The notes below the pieces were generated by a model. That model worked only from the letters and a program-made list of their open reading frames with translations. It was not told the DNA's origin and did no database searches. DNA of 64,000 nt from CAZXCK01 sp964639225. GTDB taxonomy: Bacteria; Chloroflexota; Anaerolineae; Aggregatilineales; Phototrophicaceae. Both the position numbers and the translations under genes were made by a program. The stretch is from positions 1 through 64,000 of the forward strand of contig CAZXCK010000006.1 of the NCBI GenBank assembly GCA_964639225.1, written 5' to 3'. Below are positions 6,995 to 14,415 of this stretch, one piece after another; position 1 is the stretch's first letter; every line of letters starts with the position of its first letter.

Positions 6995-8201
6995 CCGTAT
7001 AATCTGCACAATTTGTTTGCTGACTTGGGGCAAAATCAGCGCAGATCATCACAATCGGCTGGCCAGCGTGCCGGGTGAGCACCAGCGTGCGCGACTGGCT
7101 GCCTTTCAGCTTCAGCCGGGGGATAAGCGTCTCCGGCGTCAGGGGTGAGCCACGCTTCTTGACCGTCACCGTGCCCGCGTCGTGGGCGCGCAGCGCCGCC
7201 CGCAGGCGCTTGAGATTGAATGGCAGCCATTCCAGCACACGCCAACCGCGCACCCAGGGCGTCGATGGCTGGCGATCCGCCGTCACATAAGCGATGGTTT
7301 CGTCCAGCAGCGTGCCATCGACCGCCACCGCGACGTCCTGCACCAGCCCGGCCCGGATCAGCGCCGGATTCGGCTCGATAAGCCAATCTCGCGGGGCCGA
7401 CAGTGGCACGGCTTGTGGCTCTTTTGTGCGCGGCCAGTGCAGCGCCTGGCCGCCGGTCAGCAGGGTCGCCTGCACGTCGCGCGCTTCAGCCGGTGAATGC
7501 CACAGCACCGCCTCTTTGAGTTCGTCATCGACGGCGATGAACTCCACCCGGCCCGCGTAAGCGTCGAGCTGGGCCAGGTCCACACCCGGCGATAGCTTGA
7601 CGACCACCCGCTCCGCCTGCCAGCGGCACAGCGTGGACAGCGGCGGCTGGTAATGTTCCACATCGAACAGGCGGCGACCCTGGGCATCACGCCGCGCCGG
7701 GTCAAAAAACACCAGCTCACGCCCCGGCGGCAGATCGCCGGTGATGTCGGCCACCTCAAAACGCGCGCTGTCGAATCCCAGCGCCGCCGCGTTGAGCCGG
7801 GCCAGCGCCACCCGCAGCGGGTCAATATCGACGCCCAGCACATCGGCACCCGCCGCCGCGAACGCCAGCGAATCGGCACCAATGCCGCAGCCAGCATCCA
7901 GCACGGCCAGCGGCCCCACCTGCCGCGCGCGGTAATCGCGCACCGCCGGATGGCTGGCCTGTTGCAGCGCCCAGTCCGTGAAATACAGTCGTTTCGCCTG
8001 CTCGCCGAACTTATCGACAGCCTGCCGCCGCAGCCGGGCCAGCGTCATCGCCGCGCGGACTTCCTCGCGGGCAAAGTCGCGCCGCAGCCGTTCGACCAGC
8101 GGCAGCACAGCCGCATCCGAGATGTCGGCGCTTTCCAGGCGCGCCAGCAGCGCCTCGCCACGCGCCGAGGTCAGGAAATCCAGGTCAGCCAGGCCAATCA
8201 T
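6990..8201 (-). CDS. THUMP-like domain class I SAM-dependent methyltransferase
   Basis: About 403 residues. The middle has a class I SAM fold with motif I LDAGCGIGADSLAF, an acidic motif II (VLGVDIDPLR), and FFDPARRD where N-methyltransferases often have D/N-PPY. The C-terminal third (WLIEPNPALIRAGL to LVLTRHAG) matches the THUMP-like extension in this uncharacterised family; nucleic acid or RNA modification is plausible but unproven. An N-terminal helical part (SARGEALL to FGEQAKRLYF) resembles the same family. The ATG at 8201 lies 4 bases after the previous stop, which sets the start. It is the last gene of a five-gene operon. Confidence 0.75.
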   Translation of the reverse strand: MIGLADLDFLTSARGEALLARLESADISDAAVLPLVERLRRDFAREEVRAAMTLARLRRQAVDKFGEQAKRLYFTDWALQQASHPAVRDYRARQVGPLAVLDAGCGIGADSLAFAAAGADVLGVDIDPLRVALARLNAAALGFDSARFEVADITGDLPPGRELVFFDPARRDAQGRRLFDVEHYQPPLSTLCRWQAERVVVKLSPGVDLAQLDAYAGRVEFIAVDDELKEAVLWHSPAEARDVQATLLTGGQALHWPRTKEPQAVPLSAPRDWLIEPNPALIRAGLVQDVAVAVDGTLLDETIAYVTADRQPSTPWVRGWRVLEWLPFNLKRLRAALRAHDAGTVTVKKRGSPLTPETLIPRLKLKGSQSRTLVLTRHAGQPIVMICADFAPSQQTNCADYTV

Positions 8202-8205
8202 CGGC

Positions 8206-8913
8206 TCACAGCATGGTGACCAGACCAGCCGTGTGTTTGCGCTCGTGCCACAACAGGCGGCGCACCACCTTACGCGCAGACCACAGCTCACCGGCCCGGC
8301 GAATCACGCGGTCGTCGCCGGTGAGTTCCGGCAGACGATGCAGCGTGTTGGCGCGCACGGCTTCCAGTTGGGCCAGCGGCACATCGGGGATGCTGTGTGA
8401 CGGAATCGCCAGATACAGCCGGTCACACAGCCACCATTCGGTGGTGGCGATGTGGCCCAGCAGCCCGTTAATCGAGCCAAAACGGTCATCCGGCAGGAAA
8501 GTCGCCAGGCTGCCCGGCGGCACCGCCTCGATGACGTGCAGCAGTTCCTGGCGGATACACGACAGCAGGCGCAGCACAAAGCCGACCTCGGCTTCGCTGA
8601 GTGGCCGACGATCGTCGTCGAAGAACGCGCGTACCAGCCGAGACGGCCTGCGCGGCGACGGATAAGCCTCAAATGCCTGCACAACCTCGGCGCGCGCGCT
8701 GGCTTTACGCGGCAGGTCCCATAACGGAGTCAGACCACACTGCTGCACCCATTCGGTGTACTTACGGGCGACCACAGGCACCGACGCCAGCGCCTCATCG
8801 CGGCTGCCAGCGACGGCGCAGCATCCCGGCAGGTCGAGCAGCCATGCTGTCCACCTCACCGAATGGACACTTTCGAGTCCAACGCGGTATGTCTTTTTCT
8901 TGTCGTTACTCAT
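8206..8913 (-). CDS. HicB-like/DinB-like two-part protein
   Basis: 235 residues in two parts. Residues 8-60 (YRVGLE...AWLLDLPGCCAVAGSRDEAL) look like the small HicB-type alpha/beta fold that often precedes other domains. The C-terminal 140 residues look like a DinB/YfiT four-helix bundle: a conserved helix with GLLGHIATTEWW and the late WHERKHT carry the histidines that bind a metal in DinB enzymes. DinB-like proteins include thiol-dependent transferases, but substrates are mostly unknown. The start has GAGG upstream and overlaps the previous gene by 8 bases, so the two are translationally linked. Function not assigned. Confidence 0.65.
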   Translation of the reverse strand: MSNDKKKTYRVGLESVHSVRWTAWLLDLPGCCAVAGSRDEALASVPVVARKYTEWVQQCGLTPLWDLPRKASARAEVVQAFEAYPSPRRPSRLVRAFFDDDRRPLSEAEVGFVLRLLSCIRQELLHVIEAVPPGSLATFLPDDRFGSINGLLGHIATTEWWLCDRLYLAIPSHSIPDVPLAQLEAVRANTLHRLPELTGDDRVIRRAGELWSARKVVRRLLWHERKHTAGLVTML

Positions 8914-9757
8914 CAGGAGCCTCGGCAGCCGCCGGATCGACCGGCAAAAGGATCACATCAACATCGTCCAGCAGGGCCAGTGTCGGGTTAATCAGCAGCG
9001 GATTCGACCAGCCCGCCACTGTCTGGCGGCGATATTTGGCCACTTTGTTGATGTCATACAGGGCACTGGCCATCACCGCTGGCTGCATAAAGCTCACTGC
9101 GCGCGGCAGGCTGCTGAACGCCAGCAGCACCGGCTCGGACCCGCCCGATGCCCGCACAGCGACCGCTTTCCACTCAATCACCTGGTCTGGCTGCCGCTTC
9201 CAGGGCGGCAGGTTGGGCGTCTGCCGCACCAGCAGATGCAGATAGCGCCCCGCGTAATCATCGAGCGTCATCAGCTCGCCATCGTTCTCAGCCACCAGTC
9301 GCACACGCGCCAGCGTGTCGGCGGTGGTGTGGGCGCGCTCGCCACGAATAAGGACACCACCGCCGTCGCCATTTGAAATCGCCTGCTCGACCAGGATACG
9401 CACATAACCGGCACCTTCCAGCCGCACACCGGGCGCGCTGCTCACCTGCCCGCGCGGCTGCACCACAATCAGACGCCCGCCGGGCCGCAGCGCGTCGAGC
9501 GCCGCCGCCAGAAAAGCGTCGTTGAGGGCGTAAGCGTAGGCCAGCACCGCATCGGCGCTGCCCGGCTCGATTGGCGGCCACTGATCCACCTGGCCCGGCA
9601 CACTGACCGCGTCCAGGTCAGCGCGCAACTGGCGCAGCACCGCATGGGTCTCGCCGTTGACATCCAGCAGGCGCAGGCGTGAGGCACTCGGCGGCAGATG
9701 TTTCGCCATCGCCTCAATCATCAACCGGGTCCGGTCTGGCCCGGCAGTATCAACCAT
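8906..9757 (-). CDS. Degenerate SAM-methyltransferase-like protein
   Basis: About 283 residues. The N-terminal half has the order of a Rossmann methyltransferase: RLRLLDVNGETHAVL in the motif I position, then ADAVLAYAYALND and LRPGGRLIVVQPRGQ, which resembles the motif after strand 4. The glycine-rich motif I is missing (DVNGE instead of DxGxGxG), so SAM binding is doubtful. The C-terminal 90 residues are not recognised. The frame is open 13 codons upstream; I chose the ATG with a G-rich stretch before it. It ends by overlapping the DinB-like gene. It may be a non-catalytic scaffold or partner for the THUMP-like methyltransferase in the same operon (inference). Confidence 0.55.
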   Translation of the reverse strand: MVDTAGPDRTRLMIEAMAKHLPPSASRLRLLDVNGETHAVLRQLRADLDAVSVPGQVDQWPPIEPGSADAVLAYAYALNDAFLAAALDALRPGGRLIVVQPRGQVSSAPGVRLEGAGYVRILVEQAISNGDGGGVLIRGERAHTTADTLARVRLVAENDGELMTLDDYAGRYLHLLVRQTPNLPPWKRQPDQVIEWKAVAVRASGGSEPVLLAFSSLPRAVSFMQPAVMASALYDINKVAKYRRQTVAGWSNPLLINPTLALLDDVDVILLPVDPAAAEAPDE

Positions 9758-9808
9758 CGATGATGTCCCCCCGGTTTTGCTGACTAACTGACACAACGCC
9801 GCCGGGCG

Positions 9809-9988
9809 CTATTCCTCGGCGGCGGCCTGGATCAAAGCGCAGAGTTCCTGCCATTCCTCACGGAAAAAGTGCAGAGTCACCGCGCCCAGCTCGATATGAA
9901 ACACCTGCTCCCCGTCCGGCTCCTGAGACAGCCACGCGACATAATTCTCGGTCTCAGCCAGGGTTTCGGTCGGAATATCATCCCTCAT
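9809..9988 (-). CDS. Small conserved-looking acidic protein, unknown function
   Basis: 59 residues, acidic, with alternating strand-like segments (NYVAWLSQEPDGEQVFHIELGAVTLHFF) and a C-terminal helix (EEWQELCALIQAAAEE). No membrane segment or signal peptide. It overlaps the end of the exporter gene by 11 bases and precedes the methyltransferase-like gene by about 50, so it belongs to this operon. The aromatic-rich HFFREEW motif looks like a structural core. From memory, similar short proteins occur in related bacteria, but I cannot confirm this here. The ATG at 9988 was chosen over an 18-codon upstream extension that lies wholly inside the exporter gene. Confidence 0.6.
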   Translation of the reverse strand: MRDDIPTETLAETENYVAWLSQEPDGEQVFHIELGAVTLHFFREEWQELCALIQAAAEE

Positions 9989-11390
9989 GATGCACAATCT
10001 CCTCTTCGGTCTTCTGGACGGATGGCGTATGCTCGGCGGCAACCGGCTGTGCTGACCGCTTCAGACGCTGCCAGCGCAGCGGCCACCATCTCGCCACAAT
10101 ATCCCGCAAACGCGCCCCATACTCGCGCAGGCGATCCGGGTGCAGCAGGCGAATAATGAAGTTCGACCTGGGCTGTGATGTCGTGAACTGCGACGGGAAC
10201 GGATCGACGTCAAACAGTTTGCCGTAGATATATGTCCCCACCAGACGCAGCGTGGCCGTCAGCGGCGCGGCCAGAATCACACCCAGCGCACCGGCCACCG
10301 ACGCGCCGATCAGCAAGGCGATAATCACCACCACCGGGTGCAGGTTCAGGCTGCCACCCATCACGCGGGGGACCATGTAATACGACTCCACCTGCTGGAT
10401 GACCACATAGGTCCCCGCCACCACCAGGGCGAACGGCAGGCCAAACAGGAACGGAAACGTACTCGATTCCGACAGCAGGGCGATCGTTACGGCTGGTGCC
10501 GCCGCCACAATCGGCCCCAGGTTAGGGATAAACTCCAGCAGACCGGCCAGCAGCCCCAGGATCGGCGCGTTCGGCAAACCCAGAACCAGCGCCGCGATGT
10601 ACACAGCCAGGCCCACGGTAACGGACAGAATCAACTGCCCGCGCAGATAGGCATTCCACACCTGGCCCAGCTCGTAGAAGAAACGGCGCATATCCCCCTG
10701 ATAGGACGGCGGCGCCAGGCTCACGGCACGGTCGATGAAACGGTCGCCGTCGCGCATGAAATAAAACATGATGATGAACAGGAAGAAGATGTTAATCACC
10801 ACGTTGACGGCTTCGCCCAGCACACCGAAAGCCGGTCCCGTCAGGCCGCCCAGCGATCCCATAAACGTGCCGGCAATCTCCGTCAGGTCGAAGCTGTCGG
10901 AATTCAGGATGTCCGCGCCCGGTTCGACCCCTGTCAGTTCCTGCAGGCGCTCCAGTGGAATCACCGGGTCACCGTCGATCAGCACCGGGCTGCCACCAAT
11001 AGAAATGGGTCGGTTGAGCAGATTACGAGCCGAATTGACAACCGAATCGAAAACCGGGACCAGATTGCTGCTCACTTCGCTGATCTGCGCGATCAACGCC
11101 GGGACGATGACGATAATCGCCAGCGTGAACACCGCGATGACCACCACAAACGACAGCAGCACCGCCAGAGTGCGCATCCGGAATGGAAAAATCCCCAGCA
11201 CATGCCGTTCGATGAGGTTGGCCAGCGGCCACAACAGGAAAGACAGCACCGAGGCGACAATCAGCAGCGGCAGCACACCGCTGATATTCATCACAGCAAA
11301 TCCAATGACAACGATGGCGACCAGCGCAACAATCCGCTTGGTACGCGAACCCCAACGCGAAGAAGTCATCGGCGGGGGCATGACACTCAC
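9978..11390 (-). CDS. AI-2E family transporter (PerM/TqsA-like)
   Basis: A 470-residue integral membrane protein of the AI-2 exporter/PerM family, with about eight membrane segments arranged in the usual pattern: two N-terminal pairs (20-90), a long extracytoplasmic segment (95-180) and the C-terminal block with LGLLAGLLEFIPNLGPIVAAAPA and the PRVMGGSLNLHPVVVIIALLIGA signature. Members export AI-2 or act as Na+/H+ exchangers or general permeases; the substrate here is unknown. The C-terminus has an extra basic cytoplasmic tail (about 400-470). The start is a GTG with AGGTGG 8 bases upstream. It leads the operon that continues into four unknown or methyltransferase genes. Confidence 0.82.
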   Translation of the reverse strand: MSVMPPPMTSSRWGSRTKRIVALVAIVVIGFAVMNISGVLPLLIVASVLSFLLWPLANLIERHVLGIFPFRMRTLAVLLSFVVVIAVFTLAIIVIVPALIAQISEVSSNLVPVFDSVVNSARNLLNRPISIGGSPVLIDGDPVIPLERLQELTGVEPGADILNSDSFDLTEIAGTFMGSLGGLTGPAFGVLGEAVNVVINIFFLFIIMFYFMRDGDRFIDRAVSLAPPSYQGDMRRFFYELGQVWNAYLRGQLILSVTVGLAVYIAALVLGLPNAPILGLLAGLLEFIPNLGPIVAAAPAVTIALLSESSTFPFLFGLPFALVVAGTYVVIQQVESYYMVPRVMGGSLNLHPVVVIIALLIGASVAGALGVILAAPLTATLRLVGTYIYGKLFDVDPFPSQFTTSQPRSNFIIRLLHPDRLREYGARLRDIVARWWPLRWQRLKRSAQPVAAEHTPSVQKTEEEIVHHEG

Positions 11391-11485
11391 AGGTTACACC
11401 ACCTCACATTTGGCCGCATCTTCAAAAAAGACCTCACAACAAAACAGGGGCTAACACCTTGATTTTACACCACCCCGGGGCGAAA

Positions 11486-11516
11486 TTAAAAGCGCGCCGT
11501 CCGTAAACGACGCGCC
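11486..11516 (-). terminator. Intrinsic terminator of pnp
   Basis: A GC-rich stem with one bulged base, GCGC-GTC pairing with GAC-G-GCGC, is followed by TTTTAATTT on the minus strand. It lies 27 bases after the pnp stop. Confidence 0.7.
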
Positions 11517-11542
11517 TGTTTGCTACTGTCTATCTACCGAAC

Positions 11543-13807
11543 TTAGCGGCGCGGACCGCGATCACCACCACCAGGGCGACGATTCCGGTCGCCACCACTA
11601 CCGCCACTGCGACGGCCACGATCGCCGCCACCCCCGCGCGATGGTCCCTTGCGGTCCCGCTGGCGAGCTTCTTCGGCGGTCCAGCCTTCCAGAACGGCCT
11701 GGCGACTGAGGCGGACTTTGCCACCCGGATCGATGTCGATGACCATCACCATGATCTCGTCGTTGAGCTGAACCTCGTCCTCGATGTTTTCGACGCGGTA
11801 ATCGGCCAACTGCGAGATATGGACCATACCATCCTGGCCCGGCAGGAACTCGACGAACACGCCATACGGCTCGATGCGGCTGACGCGCCCGGTGTAGATG
11901 CGACCAATCTCGGCCTCTTCGGTCAGGCGACGGATCTCCTCGACGGCGATGGCGACCGAGGGGCCGTCCACACCGGCGATGAAGATGGTGCCATCGTCCT
12001 CGATGTCGATCTTGACGCCAGTGCGCTCCTGGATGCCGCGCACGACCTTACCACCCGGCCCGATCACCGCGCCGATCTTGGCCGCGCCGATCTTGAGCGT
12101 CGTCATACGCGGGGCATAGTCGTTGAGTTCGGCGCGCGGTTCGGGGATGGTCGCCAGCATCACGTCCAGAATCTGCATACGGGCGTCGCGGGCCTGTGAC
12201 AGTGCCTGCCGCATCACCTCGCGCGAGACGCCGGTGATTTTGATATCCATCTGCAACGCGGTGATGCCCTTCGACGTACCGGCCACCTTGAAGTCCATAT
12301 CGCCCAGGTGATCTTCCATACCCTGGATGTCGGTCAGTACGGCGACACGCTCGCCCTCTTTGATGAGACCCATCGCGATACCAGCCACCGGACGGATGAT
12401 CGGCACGCCAGCATCCATCAGCGCCAGCGTACTGCCGCACACGCTCGCCATCGAGGTGCTGCCGTTGGAACTCATGACCTCGCTCACCAGTCGAATGGTG
12501 TAAGGGAACTCGTCCTCCGGCGGGATCATGCTGCGCAGCGCCGTTTCAGCCAGCGCGCCATGCCCCACCTCGCGGCGCTTGGTTCCACGCAGGGGATATG
12601 CCTCGCCCGTGCTGTAGGGCGGGAAGTTGTAGTGATGCAGGTAACGTTTGGCATCTTCCGGACTCAGGCTGTCCAGTTCCTGAACGTCACGCGGCGTACC
12701 CAGAGTCGCCACCGTCAGCACCTGGGTCTGGCCACGCTGGAACAGACCGGAGCCATGCACGCGCGGAATCAGGTTCACCTCAGCCGACAGCGGGCGGATA
12801 GTCACATAGTCGCGGCCATCGGGGCGCACACCATCCTCGACGATGCGGCGGCGCACCTCTTCCTTCACTACGTCGTTGAGGGCTTCGCGCACCAGTTTGA
12901 GCGAGGTCTTAGTCTCGTCCGTCTCGGCGGCGGCGTTGCAGGCCTCATATTCGGCCAGCAGTTCTTCGCGCAGGGCGTCGATGGCTTCGTTGCGCCCGGT
13001 ACGGTCGGTCTGCTCGGCGACGATCTGGCGCACGCGGTCGCGCACTTTGTCGGCGACTTCCGTCGCCAGTTCGGGGTCGTGCTGGGCGGTGACGTATTCA
13101 GATTTCTCTTTGCCGACCTCGGCGCGGATCTGCTTTTGCAGTTCGATGACGGGCTGGATGGTGCGATGCGCCAGGTCCAGCGCTTCCAGCATGGTGTCCT
13201 CGTCTACCTCGACCGCGCCACACTCAACCATGTTGACGGCGTCTGCCGTGCCAGAAACGCGCAGGTCCAGTACGCTGTTTTCCATCTGCGAGTGAGTGGG
13301 GTTAATCACCATTTCGCCGTCGATCATCCCAATGCGCACACCGGCCACCGGACCGCCCCAGGGCACATCGGAGATCATCAGCGCCGTGCTGGCGGCGATA
13401 ATACCCAGCATATCGACCTGGTGCTCCTGGTCGTGGCTGAACGAAAGCAGGATGATCTGGACTTCGTTGCGCATACCATCCGGGAACAGCGGGCGCAGCG
13501 TGCGGTCGATCACACGCGAGATGAGGATCGCCTGCTCGTTGGGGCGGCCCTCACGACGGAAGAAGCTGCCGGGGATACGCCCGGCGGCGTACAGTTTCTC
13601 TTCGTAGTCCACCGAAAGCGGGAAGAAGTCCAGCCCCTCGCGGACATTTTTACTCATCGTCGCCGTAGCGAAGATCATCGTATCGCCCAGGCGCACGGTC
13701 ACCGCGCCGCCGGCCTGTTCGGCCAGCTTGCCGGTCTCGATGGTCAGCATTTCGCCACCGACCTCGGTGGTGAACTGCCTTACAGTTCTAATCTCGTCAC
13801 CAATCAT
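11543..13807 (-). CDS. pnp: Polyribonucleotide nucleotidyltransferase
   Basis: A 754-residue PNPase, the phosphate-dependent 3'-5' exoribonuclease of RNA decay. It has the standard layout: RNase PH-like core 1 (10-215), helical linker (240-310), catalytic core 2 (320-560, with SNGSTSMASVCGSTLALMDAGVP), a KH domain with GPGGKVVRGI (about 590-605) and an S1 domain (YTGRVSRIEPYGVFVEFLPG, about 635-700). The C-terminus is an Arg/Gly-rich tail (RGGGGDRGRRSGGSGGDRNR) that probably binds RNA. It follows rpsO, as in many bacteria, separated by about 230 bases with a palindrome that could form an RNA hairpin. Confidence 0.97.
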   Translation of the reverse strand: MIGDEIRTVRQFTTEVGGEMLTIETGKLAEQAGGAVTVRLGDTMIFATATMSKNVREGLDFFPLSVDYEEKLYAAGRIPGSFFRREGRPNEQAILISRVIDRTLRPLFPDGMRNEVQIILLSFSHDQEHQVDMLGIIAASTALMISDVPWGGPVAGVRIGMIDGEMVINPTHSQMENSVLDLRVSGTADAVNMVECGAVEVDEDTMLEALDLAHRTIQPVIELQKQIRAEVGKEKSEYVTAQHDPELATEVADKVRDRVRQIVAEQTDRTGRNEAIDALREELLAEYEACNAAAETDETKTSLKLVREALNDVVKEEVRRRIVEDGVRPDGRDYVTIRPLSAEVNLIPRVHGSGLFQRGQTQVLTVATLGTPRDVQELDSLSPEDAKRYLHHYNFPPYSTGEAYPLRGTKRREVGHGALAETALRSMIPPEDEFPYTIRLVSEVMSSNGSTSMASVCGSTLALMDAGVPIIRPVAGIAMGLIKEGERVAVLTDIQGMEDHLGDMDFKVAGTSKGITALQMDIKITGVSREVMRQALSQARDARMQILDVMLATIPEPRAELNDYAPRMTTLKIGAAKIGAVIGPGGKVVRGIQERTGVKIDIEDDGTIFIAGVDGPSVAIAVEEIRRLTEEAEIGRIYTGRVSRIEPYGVFVEFLPGQDGMVHISQLADYRVENIEDEVQLNDEIMVMVIDIDPGGKVRLSRQAVLEGWTAEEARQRDRKGPSRGGGGDRGRRSGGSGGDRNRRPGGGDRGPRR

Positions 13808-13973
13808 TGGTTATGTCTCCTCAATAACGAAGACACGCCCGGCAACCAGGCACTGGTATTTGCTGTTAAACCGGTCTGGCTTAACCCCAAACCCCAATTC
13901 CTGCTTAACCGGACGTGCGTAAATCGAACGATCTCCAGTGGAGTCAGGTTGCTGTCCTTCAGCAGCAGCAGAC

Positions 13974-13994
13974 TTCATTGTGTGACACAATGAA
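13974..13994. promoter_or_regulatory. Perfect palindrome in the rpsO-pnp spacer
   Basis: The arms TTCATTGTGT and ACACAATGAA flank a single base. In DNA this looks like an operator; in the minus-strand RNA it can form an 8-bp hairpin 40 bases after rpsO. It could be a processing site or part of the pnp leader. Confidence 0.5.
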
Positions 13995-14034
13995 CCTGCT
14001 ACAACGCTTGCCGAAGAACAGCCAAATCCCGTCA

Positions 14035-14304
14035 CTAGCGACGCAGCCCCAGTTCCCCAAGCAGTTGGCGATAAGCTTCGGGGTCCTTGCGGCTGATGTA
14101 GCGCAGGTGACGCCGGCGTTGACCCACCAGCTTCAGCAGCCCGCGCCGCGAATGCTGGTCGTGTTTGTGTGTCTTGAGGTGCTCAGTCAGGTAGCGAATT
14201 CGCTCGGTCAGGATTGCGATCTGCACCTCCGGCGAACCGGTGTCCTTTTCGTGCCGCGCGAACTTTTGAATCAATGCTTCTTTTCTATCGTTATTCAGCG
14301 TCAT
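14035..14304 (-). CDS. rpsO: 30S ribosomal protein S15
   Basis: An 89-residue primary 16S rRNA-binding protein of the platform. The family sequence is complete: DTGSPEVQIAILTERI, LTEHLKTHKHDQHSRRGLLKLVGQRRRHLRYI and DPEAYRQLLGELGLR. The ATG at 14304 gives the standard N-terminus (MTLNNDRKEAL); the frame is open 5 codons further. It forms the rpsO-pnp pair. A clear promoter lies 75-100 bases upstream and the leader has a 7-bp hairpin. In other bacteria S15 represses its own mRNA by binding such leaders; whether that happens here is inference. Confidence 0.97.
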   Translation of the reverse strand: MTLNNDRKEALIQKFARHEKDTGSPEVQIAILTERIRYLTEHLKTHKHDQHSRRGLLKLVGQRRRHLRYISRKDPEAYRQLLGELGLRR

Positions 14305-14336
14305 ATCTGCCGACCTCAATCTCCATCAGTCACCAA

Positions 14337-14359
14337 ACGGGCTGGACAGATAAGCCCGT
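14337..14359 (-). promoter_or_regulatory. Hairpin in the rpsO leader
   Basis: ACGGGCT and AGCCCGT form a perfect 7-bp stem with a 9-base loop, about 15 bases after the predicted transcription start. It is a candidate S15 autoregulatory element by analogy only; there is no U-tract, so it is not a terminator. Confidence 0.4.
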
Positions 14360-14379
14360 CGGTCAAAACAAACGTTTGC

Positions 14380-14408
14380 ATTATAGCAAACAGCCTATGC
14401 CCTGCCAA
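14380..14408 (-). promoter_or_regulatory. Promoter of rpsO-pnp
   Basis: On the minus strand TTGGCA (14403-14408) and TATAAT (14380-14385) are 17 bases apart, and the -10 is extended (TGCTATAAT). Predicted start is about 14373. Confidence 0.82.
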
Positions 14409-14415
14409 TGGCGCG

